The notes under the pieces were generated by a model that ran no database searches, was not told the DNA's origin, and worked only from the letters and a program-made list of their open reading frames with translations. A stretch of 64,000 bases of DNA, from positions 1,116,001 through 1,180,000 of the forward strand of contig JACTVC010000012.1 in the NCBI GenBank assembly GCA_018417955.1, read 5' to 3'. Origin of the DNA: Laccaria trichodermophora. Taxonomy: Eukaryota > Basidiomycota > Agaricomycetes > Agaricales > Hydnangiaceae. The number at the start of each line of letters is the position of its first letter. The first letter of the stretch is position 1. The translations under genes were made by a program, and so were the position numbers. Shown here in pieces: positions 1 to 10,592 of the stretch.

Positions 1-97
1 CGTAGCCTGCGGAGTTTGAAAGAAACAGTTGGTCACGAGCCTAACCTTTCCGCGCCAACACTTGTCCCGCGAATCACACCAAATCACACTTTTCGCA

Positions 98-106
98 GCC
101 CCTCCC
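98..106. repeat. Target-site duplication of the hAT element, left copy
   Basis: GCCCCTCCC directly precedes the CAGG tip at 107 and recurs at 5439-5447 directly after the CCTG tip at 5438. Confidence 0.8.
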
Positions 107-224
107 CAGGCTCCTAAAAGCATTGCTCTCGGCTTCGCTCCCTGCATACTATGGGGTGGGTGGGAACTTGCCGTGATGAAGATGATGCCAAACAAACAAA
201 GAAAGGTCAGGAGCGAAGCGAGAG
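107..224 (+). repeat. hAT left terminal inverted repeat
   Basis: 118 bases, nearly identical to the reverse complement of 5321-5438. Its first 25 bases also occur alone at 23108-23132. Confidence 0.9.
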
Positions 225-284
225 AGCGGCTGCAGCATTTGTGCATGGAGTTTTCAGGCATTCCTTTTTAAGTTGCCCCATCAT
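221..284. repeat. 64-base direct repeat, copy 1, inside the hAT left arm
   Basis: Starts at AGAGAGCGGC and recurs at 873-936 with one mismatch. The 588 bases between the copies look like a later insertion or a duplication product; they end in a segment (about 850-872) resembling the inner edge of the right terminal repeat (5295-5320). Confidence 0.85.
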
Positions 285-872
285 ATTTTCGCATGCCAAC
301 TATAGTGCAGAGATACACATCGATTAGATCAAGATTACACAGGTTCTCTGTATTGTAGACACTAAAAGAACAAAGTGCATGATCTTGCACCCAGTTGTCG
401 TCAAGCCCGAAGTTTAGAAGGCGGTTCACATGTGCATCAGACCCAGAGATGGGAAGCACTTTGGGGAGGGCCTTGAGATATTGCTTGAGCTCCTTGAGTT
501 TTCCAGTGCTCATCTTGCAGCAGAGTTAGACGATGGGGCACAGGTAGTATGCTAAATTGCAGAAAATTGCGCCGTCGAGCATGTATTTGAAATTTAGTCT
601 ACATGTGATCCTATTTGTGCCTCAACGTGCCTGTATAGATTAGATGTTCAAGTTTCATAGGTTTCAAAATTCTTTAGCGCGAAGTTCAAAAAATGTCTGT
701 GAGCACCCATTGAGGGGATTTTCAAGGGATTATTCTGGCTGAAGCTGCCTTGCAAATTTGCCCTAATTTGCAATGGCTTTTTGGAACCTAGTTCCAGACC
801 TGCAAATCTGCTGCAAATTTGCATGCTAATTTGCAGCTGCAATTTTCAAAGGCCTATTTCCTGCCACACTAG

Positions 873-936
873 AGAGAGCGGCTGCAGCATTTGTGCATGG
901 AGTTTTCGGGCATTCCTTTTTAAGTTGCCCCATCAT
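873..936. repeat. 64-base direct repeat, copy 2
   Basis: Second copy of 221-284. Downstream, to about 1520, I see short open stretches but no recognisable gene. Confidence 0.85.
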
Positions 937-1524
937 TTCTCAAGTGACCAGGACGCGTGGACGTGTTATGTAAATCCTTTTTTGTATGACCCCTTTTCAA
1001 TGCTATCTACAAAAGGTGCAGCAGAAGAAGAGCCTAAGGGAAAGACAAAGCGAAAGTGGAAAGAAGAAGAGGTCTGTGATCTTGTACAAAAGAAACTTGA
1101 TAAATGTGCCTGTTGGTTCCAGACAAGGTTGCAATTGCACTCTATGACAGCACCCATTGATGAGTAGCAGAACTTGTAGATGTTGATGAGATTGAGACAT
1201 TCAGAAAGGCAGATGCATCCTCTGCCAGGCCTTGCATGAGTGGATGGTTTTGATAGGCTGGTGAAGTCAGATCAGTGAAAGCATGTAGTTGCTGCAGTGG
1301 TCAAAGGCCTTCAAAATCGTGTCCATGATAGGTGTTGAAACACCTCAACATGTGGGAGAGGAGGCAGCGGTCAACCGGGAATTGGAGGTTGCATTACATG
1401 ACTATCTTCCAAGGAATGATGCAGGGGTGTTCTTCATTAAGAAGCGAGGGGATGGGATCGAGGCCCTTGCCGATGTGCTTGAGTGTTGGCTCGCAAAGTA
1501 TCCTGATTCACCCATCCTACAGTT

Positions 1525-1844
1525 GTGTGATATAGGATTGGAAGGGAATGCCCAGAGGCCATAGTCAAACAGTGGTATATAGCTAGATTTGGATATCTTA
1601 CATAATAAATTGATCTTTTGTCTTGAACCACCACCTTGTCAGCAGTCTTGCCATCCTCTTGCACTACATGTAGTGCTTTGTATAACTGTACTTCCTACAG
1701 TATGCATAATCATGTTGGGCCAGCTGAGTATCTTGTAACTGCTCATTGCTCACTCATGGGTGTTGATCCCAGATCCACCCATTCTTGCCTCCTCCTTCCC
1801 TCTTGGCTTCAGCTATGCAAGAAGTTCAGAGTGAACGCTTCACA
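1525..1844 (+). repeat. 320-base dispersed repeat, copy 1
   Basis: About 97-98% identical to 8302-8621 in the same orientation. Contains no coding signal I recognise. Its presence both inside the hAT element and outside it marks it as a separate repeat family or a captured segment. Confidence 0.85.
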
Positions 1845-2015
1845 AGTTGTGGGTGAAAAGTGGGATAGAGTCCGCAAAGAAATGCATTTTGACTCACGAA
1901 GGCAGTGTAAGTCTTCCAATGAGTTTCGGGTGTGATGGCTACTGATAGAGCTGGCTAGCTTCCCGAGATTCGAGAGAGTGGGCGAGATTCTGTTCCAAAA
2001 AGTTCAGCTAAATCG

Positions 2016-5000
2016 ATGAGCAAAGTGTCGAAAAAGCAGACTCATCAAACAACCCTCTTCTGATCCTCAAATCCAACATCATCTGCCAGTGAGCGACCCA
2101 CCCCAAGAAAGCCTGACACCAAAGTTCTTGCGGATACCGCTGATGACGCTTATGAGACGGAAGAAGAATCGGATGATGGTTGGCGGGGAGGACGTAAACT
2201 GTTCCTGTTGTTGCTCCGAATAACGAAACCCTGTCGCGATGTGAGGGATAGGAGCAAGAAACTCGTTCGCTGTGTCGCCAGCAAAGGTTGTCGCAGCACG
2301 TGGGGTTGGCTGCATGACAAAACACGTATCTTGAAACACGCAGCCGAATGTGGGTATCTTGCACAGATGGAAGGAGGTGCATTGGTTCGGGCCGCAATTG
2401 AAGAACTTGGAAGGAAGCAGCCTGGGCTCATAGATCAGCTTTGCAAAAAAATGGGAGCTGCAGGCAACAAAAGGCCGAACGAAGACCTTTCTGGAACTGC
2501 GCGCGATGCACCGCCTTTGAAGCGCTCCAAAACCGAACCAATAATATCGAAATCAAAAGAAACTGATGAAGACACACTGTCTATTCACCCTGGAAATCAA
2601 TCCATGCTCAAGTACTGAACCGAAGGGAAAAAGGTACTTGAGGAAAAGGCCAACAAGGCGTTAATTGAGTTCTTTATTTGCTGTGGCATTCCCCCTCGTG
2701 TTCTGAGCGCAAAAGAATTCCAGCATTTTGTCAATGTTCTCAATGGCAACTATATCCTCCCTAGTCAAACCCGATTCGAAGATTCTTTGGTCCCATCTTA
2801 TGCAGCTGCCGTCAAGGTTGTGCAAATTAAGTATCTCAAAATGTGCTGAGATTTAATGCTCACCTTTGACGGTGGAAAACTTGGCAAGAAAAAATTCTTC
2901 TCTGTTCACGCAACAACTGTTCACTGTCAATCGTTTTGTCTGGAGTTGGACGATGTCTCACGACTCAGCCAAACAGGAGAATATATATTTGAGGTTTTGA
3001 AAAAGGTAAAATTTTCTCAATTTGTGATGTTGGATGATGATCTTACAAGGGAACAGTGGGTCATGGAGATAGGCATCTATTGCTGGTGCGGTGTATCATC
3101 AGACAAAGCTGGGAACACAGATAAATCAAGACGGCTTCTTGTGGAGCTGATAACCTGACTGTTGGACATGGATGATGCGTGCCACAACCTTCACAATGCG
3201 TGTAAAGATATATGCAGTCTTGAAGAATTCAAGAAGGTACGCGCTCTCACATTTTGTCCACTTTTCACTCCAAATCACTCAAATTGATTTTATGAATACT
3301 TATACCAGATCATTGCTAAATTACGAGAGCTCTTGGCTTTTATGAGCCTCTCCTCTTACACTCTTGATTATTTTGATGTTGCTCGTGAAGAGTTGCACAT
3401 CCCCAGAGGTCTTATACCCATTGGCGAAACAAGATTTGGCAGTATCTACTGGTTGCTCGATTCAGTCCTACAAGGATTTCCAGCTTTTATAAAAATTGTC
3501 CGAGACACAAACATTGGGATTGAGAGCCAGGTAAGCTCTGGAATAATATCCATTTATTTGAATACAAATGAATTCTCAAATTGCAGATGCTCCACCAATT
3601 GTTTGACGATGACGAAGATGTTTTTACATTTCAACATGATTTGAAGTGGCTTGGGGCTGTTCTCATGCCATTTGCTCGAGCTATTCAGTGCCTTGAGGCT
3701 AAGGATACTAATCCTGCCGATGTCTACACTTACTGGCTTGCAATTGTAGCCCAACTTCATGATCTCATGACGAAGGACGATGGCCTTGGTGAGAAGGCAA
3801 AATATTCCATAGCCCTCAAGGAGAAGATACGCCAAATTGTGAACTATCGATTCTCGCAGCTTATAGAAAATGAGCGTTCGTCAAATATTTATCTCACAGC
3901 CTTCGTATTAGACCCACGTATGTGTTGATACCTTCAACCTCAGCAGTAGCTAACCTCCAAGACAGAAAATCGCGCTGCGCCAATCCTCGCGAACCTGAAC
4001 CTGCTTGCAATCCCATCCATCACAATCACATTGGGAAAGAAACCTCTGGCCGAACGCGCAGCGGCTGGAACAGTCCATCCTCCAACTGAATGTGTACCTT
4101 CTGTCAAAAAGAAATCAGATGTAATCGATGAAATTGGTCTCAGCTTACTCCAACTTCTGTGGAAAGAGTACAGTGATGAATACCGTGCAGGTCAGTCAGC
4201 AGAGGAAGCAAGAAAAGCCATGGAAGAAATAAATCCAAACTTGGCTCACCATAACCCCCGCAATGCGCTAAACGCTTTGAAGAAGCAATTCAAAGCTTAT
4301 TTGGTGGGTGTTGAGCCGTTTACTCATAGGCGGCGATGGGATGAATCCCTCAGAGATTATTGGCTACGCTATCTGGGTGATGAGGACTCAGATGTCCTAG
4401 CTGTATGTGAGCCAGTTTGGGATTATCAGAGTTTATATGCTTACATGGTGGTAGGCCCTAGCAGTGAAAATCTTCGCAGCCATGCCAGTATCCATGGTTG
4501 ATGAGTGCGCGATGTCGACAATAACTTGGTTGAACGCTCCTAGGCGCAGGTGGCAAAAGGTCTCGACCATGTCGGGCCACCTTGCAATTCGAGGGTTCAG
4601 TTGGATGGATTCAGATGTGAGCAATATTAACTTACTGAATTGGTGCATTGTCAATCCACGCCATATAGGATAAACCATCCAAACCAGTGACGGTAAACTG
4701 GAGAGACATCAAGGCGACAATACACCACAAACGTATGTCTGGAAAGCACCCACTGAACACTGAAACAGAGAGTTCAGCTGAGCATTCGGAGGATGAAGAA
4801 GAACAAGAGAATTCTCCAGCGGCAGATCCAGAGAATGATGCACTGAAATGGTTGGATGACGGCTTACCTGACCTATCCGGCTTTGAGCATCGTTATTTTG
4901 ATCTTGTGACTCATTTCGACATCTCTCGTTACATCGATATCTTAGCAGATAGCGTACCGAATGGGTCGAAAGCAAATGCGGGTAGCGGACTGGCCAGTGG

Positions 5001-5085
5001 TCGGGTCTCTGAACGTAAGACTTCAGAGGGAGTAGAAGCGAGCTGTCTTGTGCTGCAGGAAAGTGAGTGGGGAAGTTGGGCGTAG
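2016..5085 (+). pseudogene. hAT transposase pseudogene (BED finger, RNase H-like core, hAT dimerisation end)
   Basis: From the ATG at 2016 one frame runs to about 3235, broken only by TGA at 2061, 2616, 2847 and 3156; there is no TAA, TAG or frameshift. The N-terminal part has a BED-type Cys/His pattern (about 2265-2350). A DUF659-like stretch with FDGGKLGKKKF is at 2860-3000. After short introns near 3236-3309, 3530-3586 and 3919-3965 the frame continues through the hAT core. The dimerisation region lies near 4464-4640 (KIFAAMPVS, then STITWLNAPRR), followed by an acidic tail to 5085. All four stops are consistent with CGA-to-TGA change by deamination of methylated CpG (inference). The family assignment is firm; exact exon borders are not. 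Confidence 0.8.
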
Positions 5086-5320
5086 GGTACTTAGAGTCAT
5101 CGTATTGCTGCAATTTCATCTGAAAAATAGCTGCAAATAAGGCAAATTTTCTATTTCACATGGGCTAATTTGCACAAAATAGCTTGAGCTCCCGGGGGCT
5201 CCACCCCCGGACCCCCCTGCAAATTAGCTGAAAATTAGGGGGCAAATTAGGCCTCTGCGAGGCCCATTGCAAATTTGCTGTGTGAACTAGACGTTTCGGC
5301 TATTTCCCGCCACACTAGCA

Positions 5321-5438
5321 CTCTCGCTTTGCTTCTGACCTTTCTTTGTTTGTTTGGCATCATCTTCATCACGGCAAGTTCCCACCCACCCCATAGTATG
5401 CAGGGAGCGAAGCCGAGAGCAATGCTTTTAGGAGCCTG
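5321..5438 (-). repeat. hAT right terminal inverted repeat
   Basis: Reverse complement of the left terminal repeat at 107-224, ending in CCTG at 5438. Confidence 0.9.
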
Positions 5439-5447
5439 GCCCCTCCC
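5439..5447. repeat. Target-site duplication of the hAT element, right copy
   Basis: Identical to 98-106. Its right flank (from about 5447) is homologous in reverse orientation to 7806-7915, so the hAT element jumped into an older repeat. Confidence 0.8.
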
Positions 5448-5615
5448 TAGTCTCGTTCCCATCCGTTGTGAGGGAGTGCGGTCCAGCGGACCATTGGAGT
5501 TTCAAAATACATGACAGAACACTCCCTACAACGTCTGGTGCATTTGGTAGGCAAAACCACCAGTCGAGTCACAGCATGACAAACCGTAACATTTTGATCC
5601 AACTCTAACACCTGT
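5447..5615 (-). repeat. Older repeat R1, copy A (uninterrupted by the MITE)
   Basis: Reverse-complement homologue of 7103-7122 plus 7806-7915. At about 5550-5570 it preserves the empty insertion site (CGACTG directly next to a ttttgcctacc-like stretch) where copy B carries the 679-base MITE. Left of 98 there are only short matching words (AACACTTGTCC, AAATCACA). Confidence 0.65.
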
Positions 5616-6001
5616 CACTGCAAACATTTCAAGATACTGAGGTGAGAATATTTTGAGAGTATTTTGATGGTACATAAATTTCTCCCAGAATACCATGCAC
5701 CATGTATGTGTTTAGTATGAAAAAAGATATTTGGTTACTGATACTGAAGTATCAGATTAGTATTTTGATGATATTCAATGTCTTTTCTCAATACTGTATC
5801 AATACTGACTTGTATATTTACAATATTGTGAAAAAGGCTTCAATACTATCAAAATACTGATATGATACTGTTGCATAAGTAATAAAATATATTTTTCCAT
5901 GCTAAACACATACCTGGTGGATGATATTTTGGGAGAAGTTTATGTACCATCAAGATACTGTCAAAATATTATTATGTCAGTATCTTGGGATGTTTGCAGT
6001 G
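5616..6001. mobile_element. Fold-back MITE with CACTG ends (CMC/CACTA-like)
   Basis: Inverted repeats of about 104 bases (5616-5719 and 5898-6001, roughly 80% identical) start CACTGCAAACAT. A 3-base TGT repeat at 5613-5615 and 6002-6004 fits a CACTA-type duplication. The centre is packed with AATACTG/GATACTG words in both orientations, like subterminal binding sites. No open frame of note; non-autonomous. Confidence 0.7.
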
Positions 6002-6338
6002 TGTGCCTTCGTATTCTTTGTCTGCTAATCAACTATGACTATGATTTATGACGTGAATTGTCATCAGCATATGAAACTTTCGAACTTTTAGGTCATGAAG
6101 GTCTGAATGGAGAAAAGCGGCTTTCTTGCCCTCTGCCGTTACAGAGTCATCATCGTTTACATGGATTGCCAGTTGGAATGTTACACCAATAATCTTTGAA
6201 AAAATGATTGGCCAAGGATTCCTTGACCGTATCTCCTTGCAAGCTTGATTTCAATGTCTTTACTCCCCACACACATGTGTAAAGTCGAAGAGGAAATACA
6301 TCAATGGCATCTTTCTGCTTGAGTGACAGCCAGGATGC
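6002..6338. other. No gene seen
   Basis: AT-rich spacer between the CACTG MITE and the TRIM element. I see no coding frame or repeat in it. Confidence 0.5.
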
Positions 6339-6470
6339 TGTAAGCAGTCCCTAGAATGCACAAAGGACCACCTAAGCCAAAAGGCAGAATAACTGAGAAG
6401 TTATATTCTCAGCCAGTGCATCCTATATATGATACAGTATGGGAACTGTAGTAATCATGCCATGATTACA
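6339..6470. repeat. TRIM left LTR
   Basis: 132 bases, TG...CA ended, identical by eye to 6683-6814, implying a recent insertion. Confidence 0.85.
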
Positions 6471-6682
6471 CCCTCCCTATCTCTGGAACTTTGCCCCCTC
6501 GTACAGACCTGGTCCCAATCCCATAGTCCTGGAGTTCCTCATGGGGTTTCCAAAGTGGGAGTGCTCATATAGGCCACCCCAAGGGTCTACCCCCTTGCAA
6601 CTAGCAGTATTCATTCCCACGGCCCCACAGCCAGCTTTGCCATGGGCCAGGATTGAACCTGCAGCCGTAACTTCTCAGTTAA

Positions 6683-6814
6683 TGTAAGCAGTCCCTAGAA
6701 TGCACAAAGGACCACCTAAGCCAAAAGGCAGAATAACTGAGAAGTTATATTCTCAGCCAGTGCATCCTATATATGATACAGTATGGGAACTGTAGTAATC
6801 ATGCCATGATTACA
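6683..6814. repeat. TRIM right LTR
   Basis: Copy of 6339-6470, followed directly by the GATGC duplication at 6815-6819. Confidence 0.85.
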
Positions 6815-7124
6815 GATGCCTGTGTACGCTCCCGGAATACCCTTCAACTACAACACCAAGGTTTTGTTGCCTTCAAGGCCAATCGCAAAGAGCAGATTGT
6901 GTGCAGGCAAGGCTCTAAGCCATCATCCCCTCCAGTCAGTCATCTTAAGCAGCTTGCTCTGGAGTCTGGACACCACATGTCTCTTCCCTCCAAGCTGGCT
7001 ACCTGTAACATACCTTACAATGTACTTACCAAAAAATATAGTTAATAACAGGGTTTATGCTTGGAAACTGTTTCTCCCTACTATGTGAAGTTGTTACATT
7101 TTGTCACACTGTGACTCGACTGTA

Positions 7125-7803
7125 CAGTCGTGGACAAGCAAAGCCCACTAATTTGATATCTTGGTAAATAATGTATCTAGAGCTGAGATTTTTCCAGATT
7201 CTGGCTCGGATTTGCGAAATGCATTGAAAAACGCACCTCCAAAGTTTTTCCCATGAGGAATTGGTGTGGCCAAAATTTTGGACCAAAAAACTGCAACATT
7301 TAAGGAGAAAAACAGGTCGAAACTGGCCAGAAATTATCGAAAGTTGGTACCTGTGCTGGGCTTTGGCTGGAAGCTACTCAGAAAGGGCAAAGAATCTATC
7401 AGAAAGGGATTTCCCTGCATTTCGGAAGCCTAGTGTGATGGAATTTCTTAGTCCTGTGATAGATGTCACATCAAAAGTGACTAAATGCCCAATTTGGGTC
7501 AATGTTTGGCAATTCTTTCCAGAAGAACCACTTGATAAATTGTTTAGAAACTTGATGGGCAGATTGTTCTCCATGAAAGGAAGTGATTCCACTATTTTTC
7601 ATATTTTTCTTGGCACTTTTTGGTGTCTGGCCATAATTTTAGAGTCTATTTCTGTATATGGCCATTTTCTCCAAAACAGCTCATGAGACTTGGCTGAAAT
7701 TTGGCCAGAAGCTTCCCTCAACCTATCTGCACGTTTTCCGGGCACTTTGGTAGCCATCAATACATTTCCATTTTTATTAGTGGGCTTTGCTTGTCCACGA
7801 CTG
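7125..7803. mobile_element. Tc1/mariner-like MITE, 679 bases
   Basis: Perfect 28-base inverted repeats starting CAGTCGTGGACAAGC (7125-7152 and 7776-7803) are flanked by TA on both sides (7123-7124, 7804-7805). The interior frame at 7261-7686 resembles no transposase and lacks a DDE core, so the element is non-autonomous. The related repeat at 5447-5580 shows the site without the insertion. Confidence 0.85.
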
Positions 7804-7805
7804 TA

Positions 7806-8070
7806 GGTTTGCCCTACCAACTGCACCAGACATTGTGGAGAGTGTTCTGCAGTGTGTTTTCACACTCCAACGGTCTGGCGGGCTGCTCACTCTCCACAAC
7901 GGATGGGCACGAGACTACCCCTCCCATGCCAAATCACAGTTTTTTCCAGGACAAGTCACAAAATGGACCTGCCAAATCACAGTTTGGATCACACTTTTTG
8001 GCAGGTGGGAGACTCGACTTGTCCTGGAATCACACCTCCCACCCAACACTTGTCCTGGACCCTGAGTGTT
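7806..8070. repeat. Repeat R1, copy B, right of the MITE
   Basis: 7806-7915 matches the reverse complement of 5447-5565. Further right are repeated words (AAATCACAGTTT, CAC.TTTT.GCAG, ACTTGTCCTGG) in both orientations that also occur left of the hAT element (60-98). Confidence 0.55.
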
Positions 8071-8301
8071 TTCTCTCATGCGCTAATTCCCTTTCCGTTC
8101 AAGCTGCCGCTCATACTTACATAGCTGTCCTCTCCCTTACTTAGCTCTCAATACAAGACAAACATTCTTCGGGGTTATCTTTCGCCTCTTGGTGGGAGGT
8201 TCGCAGCTGTTGAAACAGGATACATTGAGGTCATTGTCATCGGGGGCAAACTCTGAGTCGTGCTTGCGTTTCATAGCAGAGAGAAATGAGGTCTACATCG
8301 A

Positions 8302-8621
8302 GTGTGATATAGGATTGGAAGGGAATGCCCAGAGGCCATAGTCAAACAGTGGTATATAGCTAGATTTGGATATCTTACATAATATATTGATCTTTTGTCT
8401 TGAACCACCATCTTGTCAGCAGTCTTGCCATCCTCTTGCACTACATGTAGTGCTTTGTATATCTGTACTTCCTACAGTATGCATAATCATGTTGGGCCAG
8501 CTGAGTATCTTGTAACTGCTCATTGCTCACTCATGGGTGTTGATCCCAGATCCACCCATTCTTGCCTCCTCCTTCCCTCTTGGCTTCAGCTATGTGAGAA
8601 GTTCAGAGTGAACGCTTCACA
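8302..8621 (+). repeat. 320-base dispersed repeat, copy 2
   Basis: Copy of 1525-1844 with a handful of substitutions. Flanks on both sides are unrelated to those of copy 1. Confidence 0.85.
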
Positions 8622-9126
8622 ATTGCAGGTAAGGTGTTCGGTTTGAAGAGAGGCCATTCTGCTTCTAGCAGACACAAAGTCTTGTGGTGGCCAACACCCG
8701 CGATTGTGCCAAGTATAACCTAGGATCTTTCCCAGTTGAGAATAGTACAGGATTGAGAGAGGCTCTGGGGGGTTCGTTGGTTGGGCCATCTCGCAAGATC
8801 TGTGCATATTTCAGTGTAATGGTGATGGAGGAGCTTGAAGCAAAGTAGACATGTCATGATGCTGACCCTTTCTTGGCGGGATCTGGTCACAGATTGGTCA
8901 TGCTGATGGGACTGTCTTTTCCTTACTTTTTCATGTGATGAATACTACATGCCCATCCTTGTTTGGATGTATAGATAAGGTCTGGACTCTGATCGTCAGG
9001 GACAATAGGCCTGATATCCAGCAACCATTTACAAGTATCCCCTGGATACACAATTGCCATGTCAAGCAATGGCCGTGGATCGATGATATCCAAAAAATAT
9101 CATCCGTTGGGTATCATCGTGATGGA
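8622..9126. other. No gene seen
   Basis: About 500 bases with no convincing coding frame, RNA gene or repeat; short frames here carry no recognisable domain. Confidence 0.5.
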
Positions 9127-9151
9127 GGTCTTAGCAGTGCCCCCCCTATTC

Positions 9152-9360
9152 CTGCAGGAATCCGGTCATTCCGGTGGAATTCCGGTGGATTCCAGTGGAA
9201 TGGAATTTAGCAGAAGGCCCTGCTAAATTGTTTATTCCAGTGTTTTCCATTCCGGTGGAATTCCGGTGGATTCCAGAATGCACACCGGAATGTTCCCCGG
9301 AATGGTCTTCCCCGGAATGGGCAGGAATAGCATTCCCCGGAATGGGCAGGAACTGCAATC
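9152..9360. repeat. Palindrome array, left end of the KDZ element
   Basis: Repeated units built on GGTGGAATTCCGGTGGATTCC-like cores and later CCCCGGAATGG. Mirrors the array at 15462-15568. Confidence 0.8.
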
Positions 9361-9419
9361 TAGTTATTTTATTGTTTTGTTATGTATTATAGTTTGTTTA
9401 TTTCCGATGGATAACAAAT

Positions 9420-9760
9420 AATATCTGTTTGGCAATCATGCTCACCAAACACGACCACCCTCTTCCTCCCACCACCACCATGCTCGTCACCGCCGCCAAA
9501 CACGTCCGTCACCACCACCGCTCATCGTGACCACCACGATCCCTGTCGCTCGACGCCATCCGCATCCGTCGCCCACGCCCACCACAATCCACCACGTCCA
9601 CATCTCCAAGCGCCACGTCACCAACTGCACACGATGAACGCGACGTGAGGGGGGGGAGGGAGTTCCCATTGCCACGCAACATGGCAACTAGACGACGAAC
9701 GACGTTGTTCGTTCGTCGTCGTCACTTTCTAGTAAGTCAATCCCCCTCATCCCATCCCAT
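9420..9760. repeat. GC-rich segment with conserved hairpin core
   Basis: CAC/CGT-rich low-complexity DNA. At 9691-9702 and 9709-9720 lies a perfect 12-base stem (GACGACGAACGA / TCGTTCGTCGTC), preceded by ATGGCAACTA and followed by AGTAAGTC. Matching blocks occur at 46302-46379 and on the minus strand near 16808-16856. Confidence 0.7.
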
Positions 9761-9984
9761 TTTGAATGACACACACCACCATGCCCCCCAGATGACAACC
9801 TTAGCACCCGAAGACGAACACGAGCACCCACGAGGCTTCACCACCCACAAATTAGTACACGACGCCCACAAATGAGAACCCCACGCCCACGAACAACACC
9901 CATCGCTCACCCAGTGCCAAATGCCCACGAAACAGCGCCGACCGCCCACCGCTCACGACGACAACGCCCACAGCCCACCCAACA

Positions 9985-10380
9985 ACCACCCGTAAATGAA
10001 TGCCCACCACCCATAACGCCCACCGCCCATTGCAAACGCCCACCGCCCATCGTAAATGCCCATCACCCATCGCAAATGCCCATCGCCCATCGCAAACGCC
10101 CATCGCAAACGCCCACCGCCCATCGCAAACGCCCACCGCCCATCGCAGACGCCCACCGCCCATCAACAACGCCCACCGCCGCCCATCGCAAACGCCCATC
10201 GCAAACGCCCATCGCAAACGCCTACCGCCGCCCATCGCAAACGCCCATCGCAAACGCCCACCGCCCATCAACAACGCCCACCGCCACCCATCGCAAACGC
10301 CCACTGCCCATCAACAACGCCCACCGCCGCCCATCGCAAACGCCCACCGCCCATCGCAGATGCCCACCGCCCAACGTCAA
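9985..10380. repeat. GC-rich minisatellite
   Basis: Degenerate tandem repeats of about 9-27 bases built from CGCCCACCGCCCATCGCAAA-type units. The long frames in it on both strands are composition artefacts. Confidence 0.85.
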
Positions 10381-10423
10381 CGCTTACTTTACAATTTTCG
10401 TGCATTTCCCTAGACTACCAATG

Positions 10424-10592
10424 AGGCATGCCTCTGTATTTCATTTTACAGTAAATTCCTGAACCCCAGAACACAATGAGACAGCAGGAATCCCACCTGC
10501 TGTCTTGTTTGTTTCCCTGGCTTACATCTCCTGTACATATGTAGAATCAAAATGAGGCGGCGTTTTCATGCTGCCTCTTTGAAATTTTGATT
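10424..10592. repeat. Cluster of three hairpins upstream of the first KDZ-element gene
   Basis: A palindrome GAGGCATGCCTC (about 10424-10435), a hairpin with a GACAGCAGG / CCTGCTGTC stem (about 10481-10506), and a longer imperfect one pairing AATCAAAATGAGGCGGC with GCTGCCTC...TTTTGATT (about 10545-10592). They lie in the promoter region of the gene at 10753. Confidence 0.55.

Larger units (their letters stand above)
107..5438 (+). mobile_element. hAT-type DNA transposon, complete ends, decayed transposase
   Basis: The ends are 118-base inverted repeats starting CAGGCTCC (107-224 and 5321-5438) that differ at only about two positions. A 9-base direct repeat GCCCCTCCC flanks them at 98-106 and 5439-5447; hAT elements normally make 8-base duplications, so one base is probably chance. 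The interior carries a hAT transposase pseudogene on the same strand. Both subterminal regions contain many AATTTGC/GCAAATT words (about 750-850 and 5130-5280), plausible transposase-binding repeats. The superfamily call rests on the CAGG ends, duplication size and protein content together. Confidence 0.85.
6339..6814. mobile_element. Miniature LTR element (TRIM/SMART-like), 476 bases
   Basis: Two 132-base direct repeats (6339-6470 and 6683-6814) read as identical, begin TGTAA and end TTACA, and are flanked by a perfect 5-base duplication GATGC (6334-6338 and 6815-6819). These are the hallmarks of an LTR element; the 212-base interior has no coding capacity. I cannot find a standard tRNA primer-binding site next to either LTR. 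On the minus strand an A-box-like TGGCTTAGGTGG (6712-6723) and a B-box-like GGTTCAATCC (6650-6659) lie about 50 bases apart, suggesting a tRNA-derived segment across the LTR/interior border. Confidence 0.85.

Noticed and set aside
6773..7088. Two overlapping short genes
   Set aside because: They begin inside the TRIM LTR, overlap each other in different frames and show no domain.
7261..7686. 141-codon frame in the Tc1-like MITE
   Set aside because: No similarity to a transposase, and it is opposed by another open frame; likely non-coding MITE interior.
10000..10380. CRISPR-like array of short repeats
   Set aside because: Units are degenerate and contiguous without unique spacers, and the host is a eukaryote.
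9852..10462. Long open frames on both strands in the minisatellite
   Set aside because: All frames are open because of the 9-base-based GC-rich repeat; products are monotonous and match no protein type.
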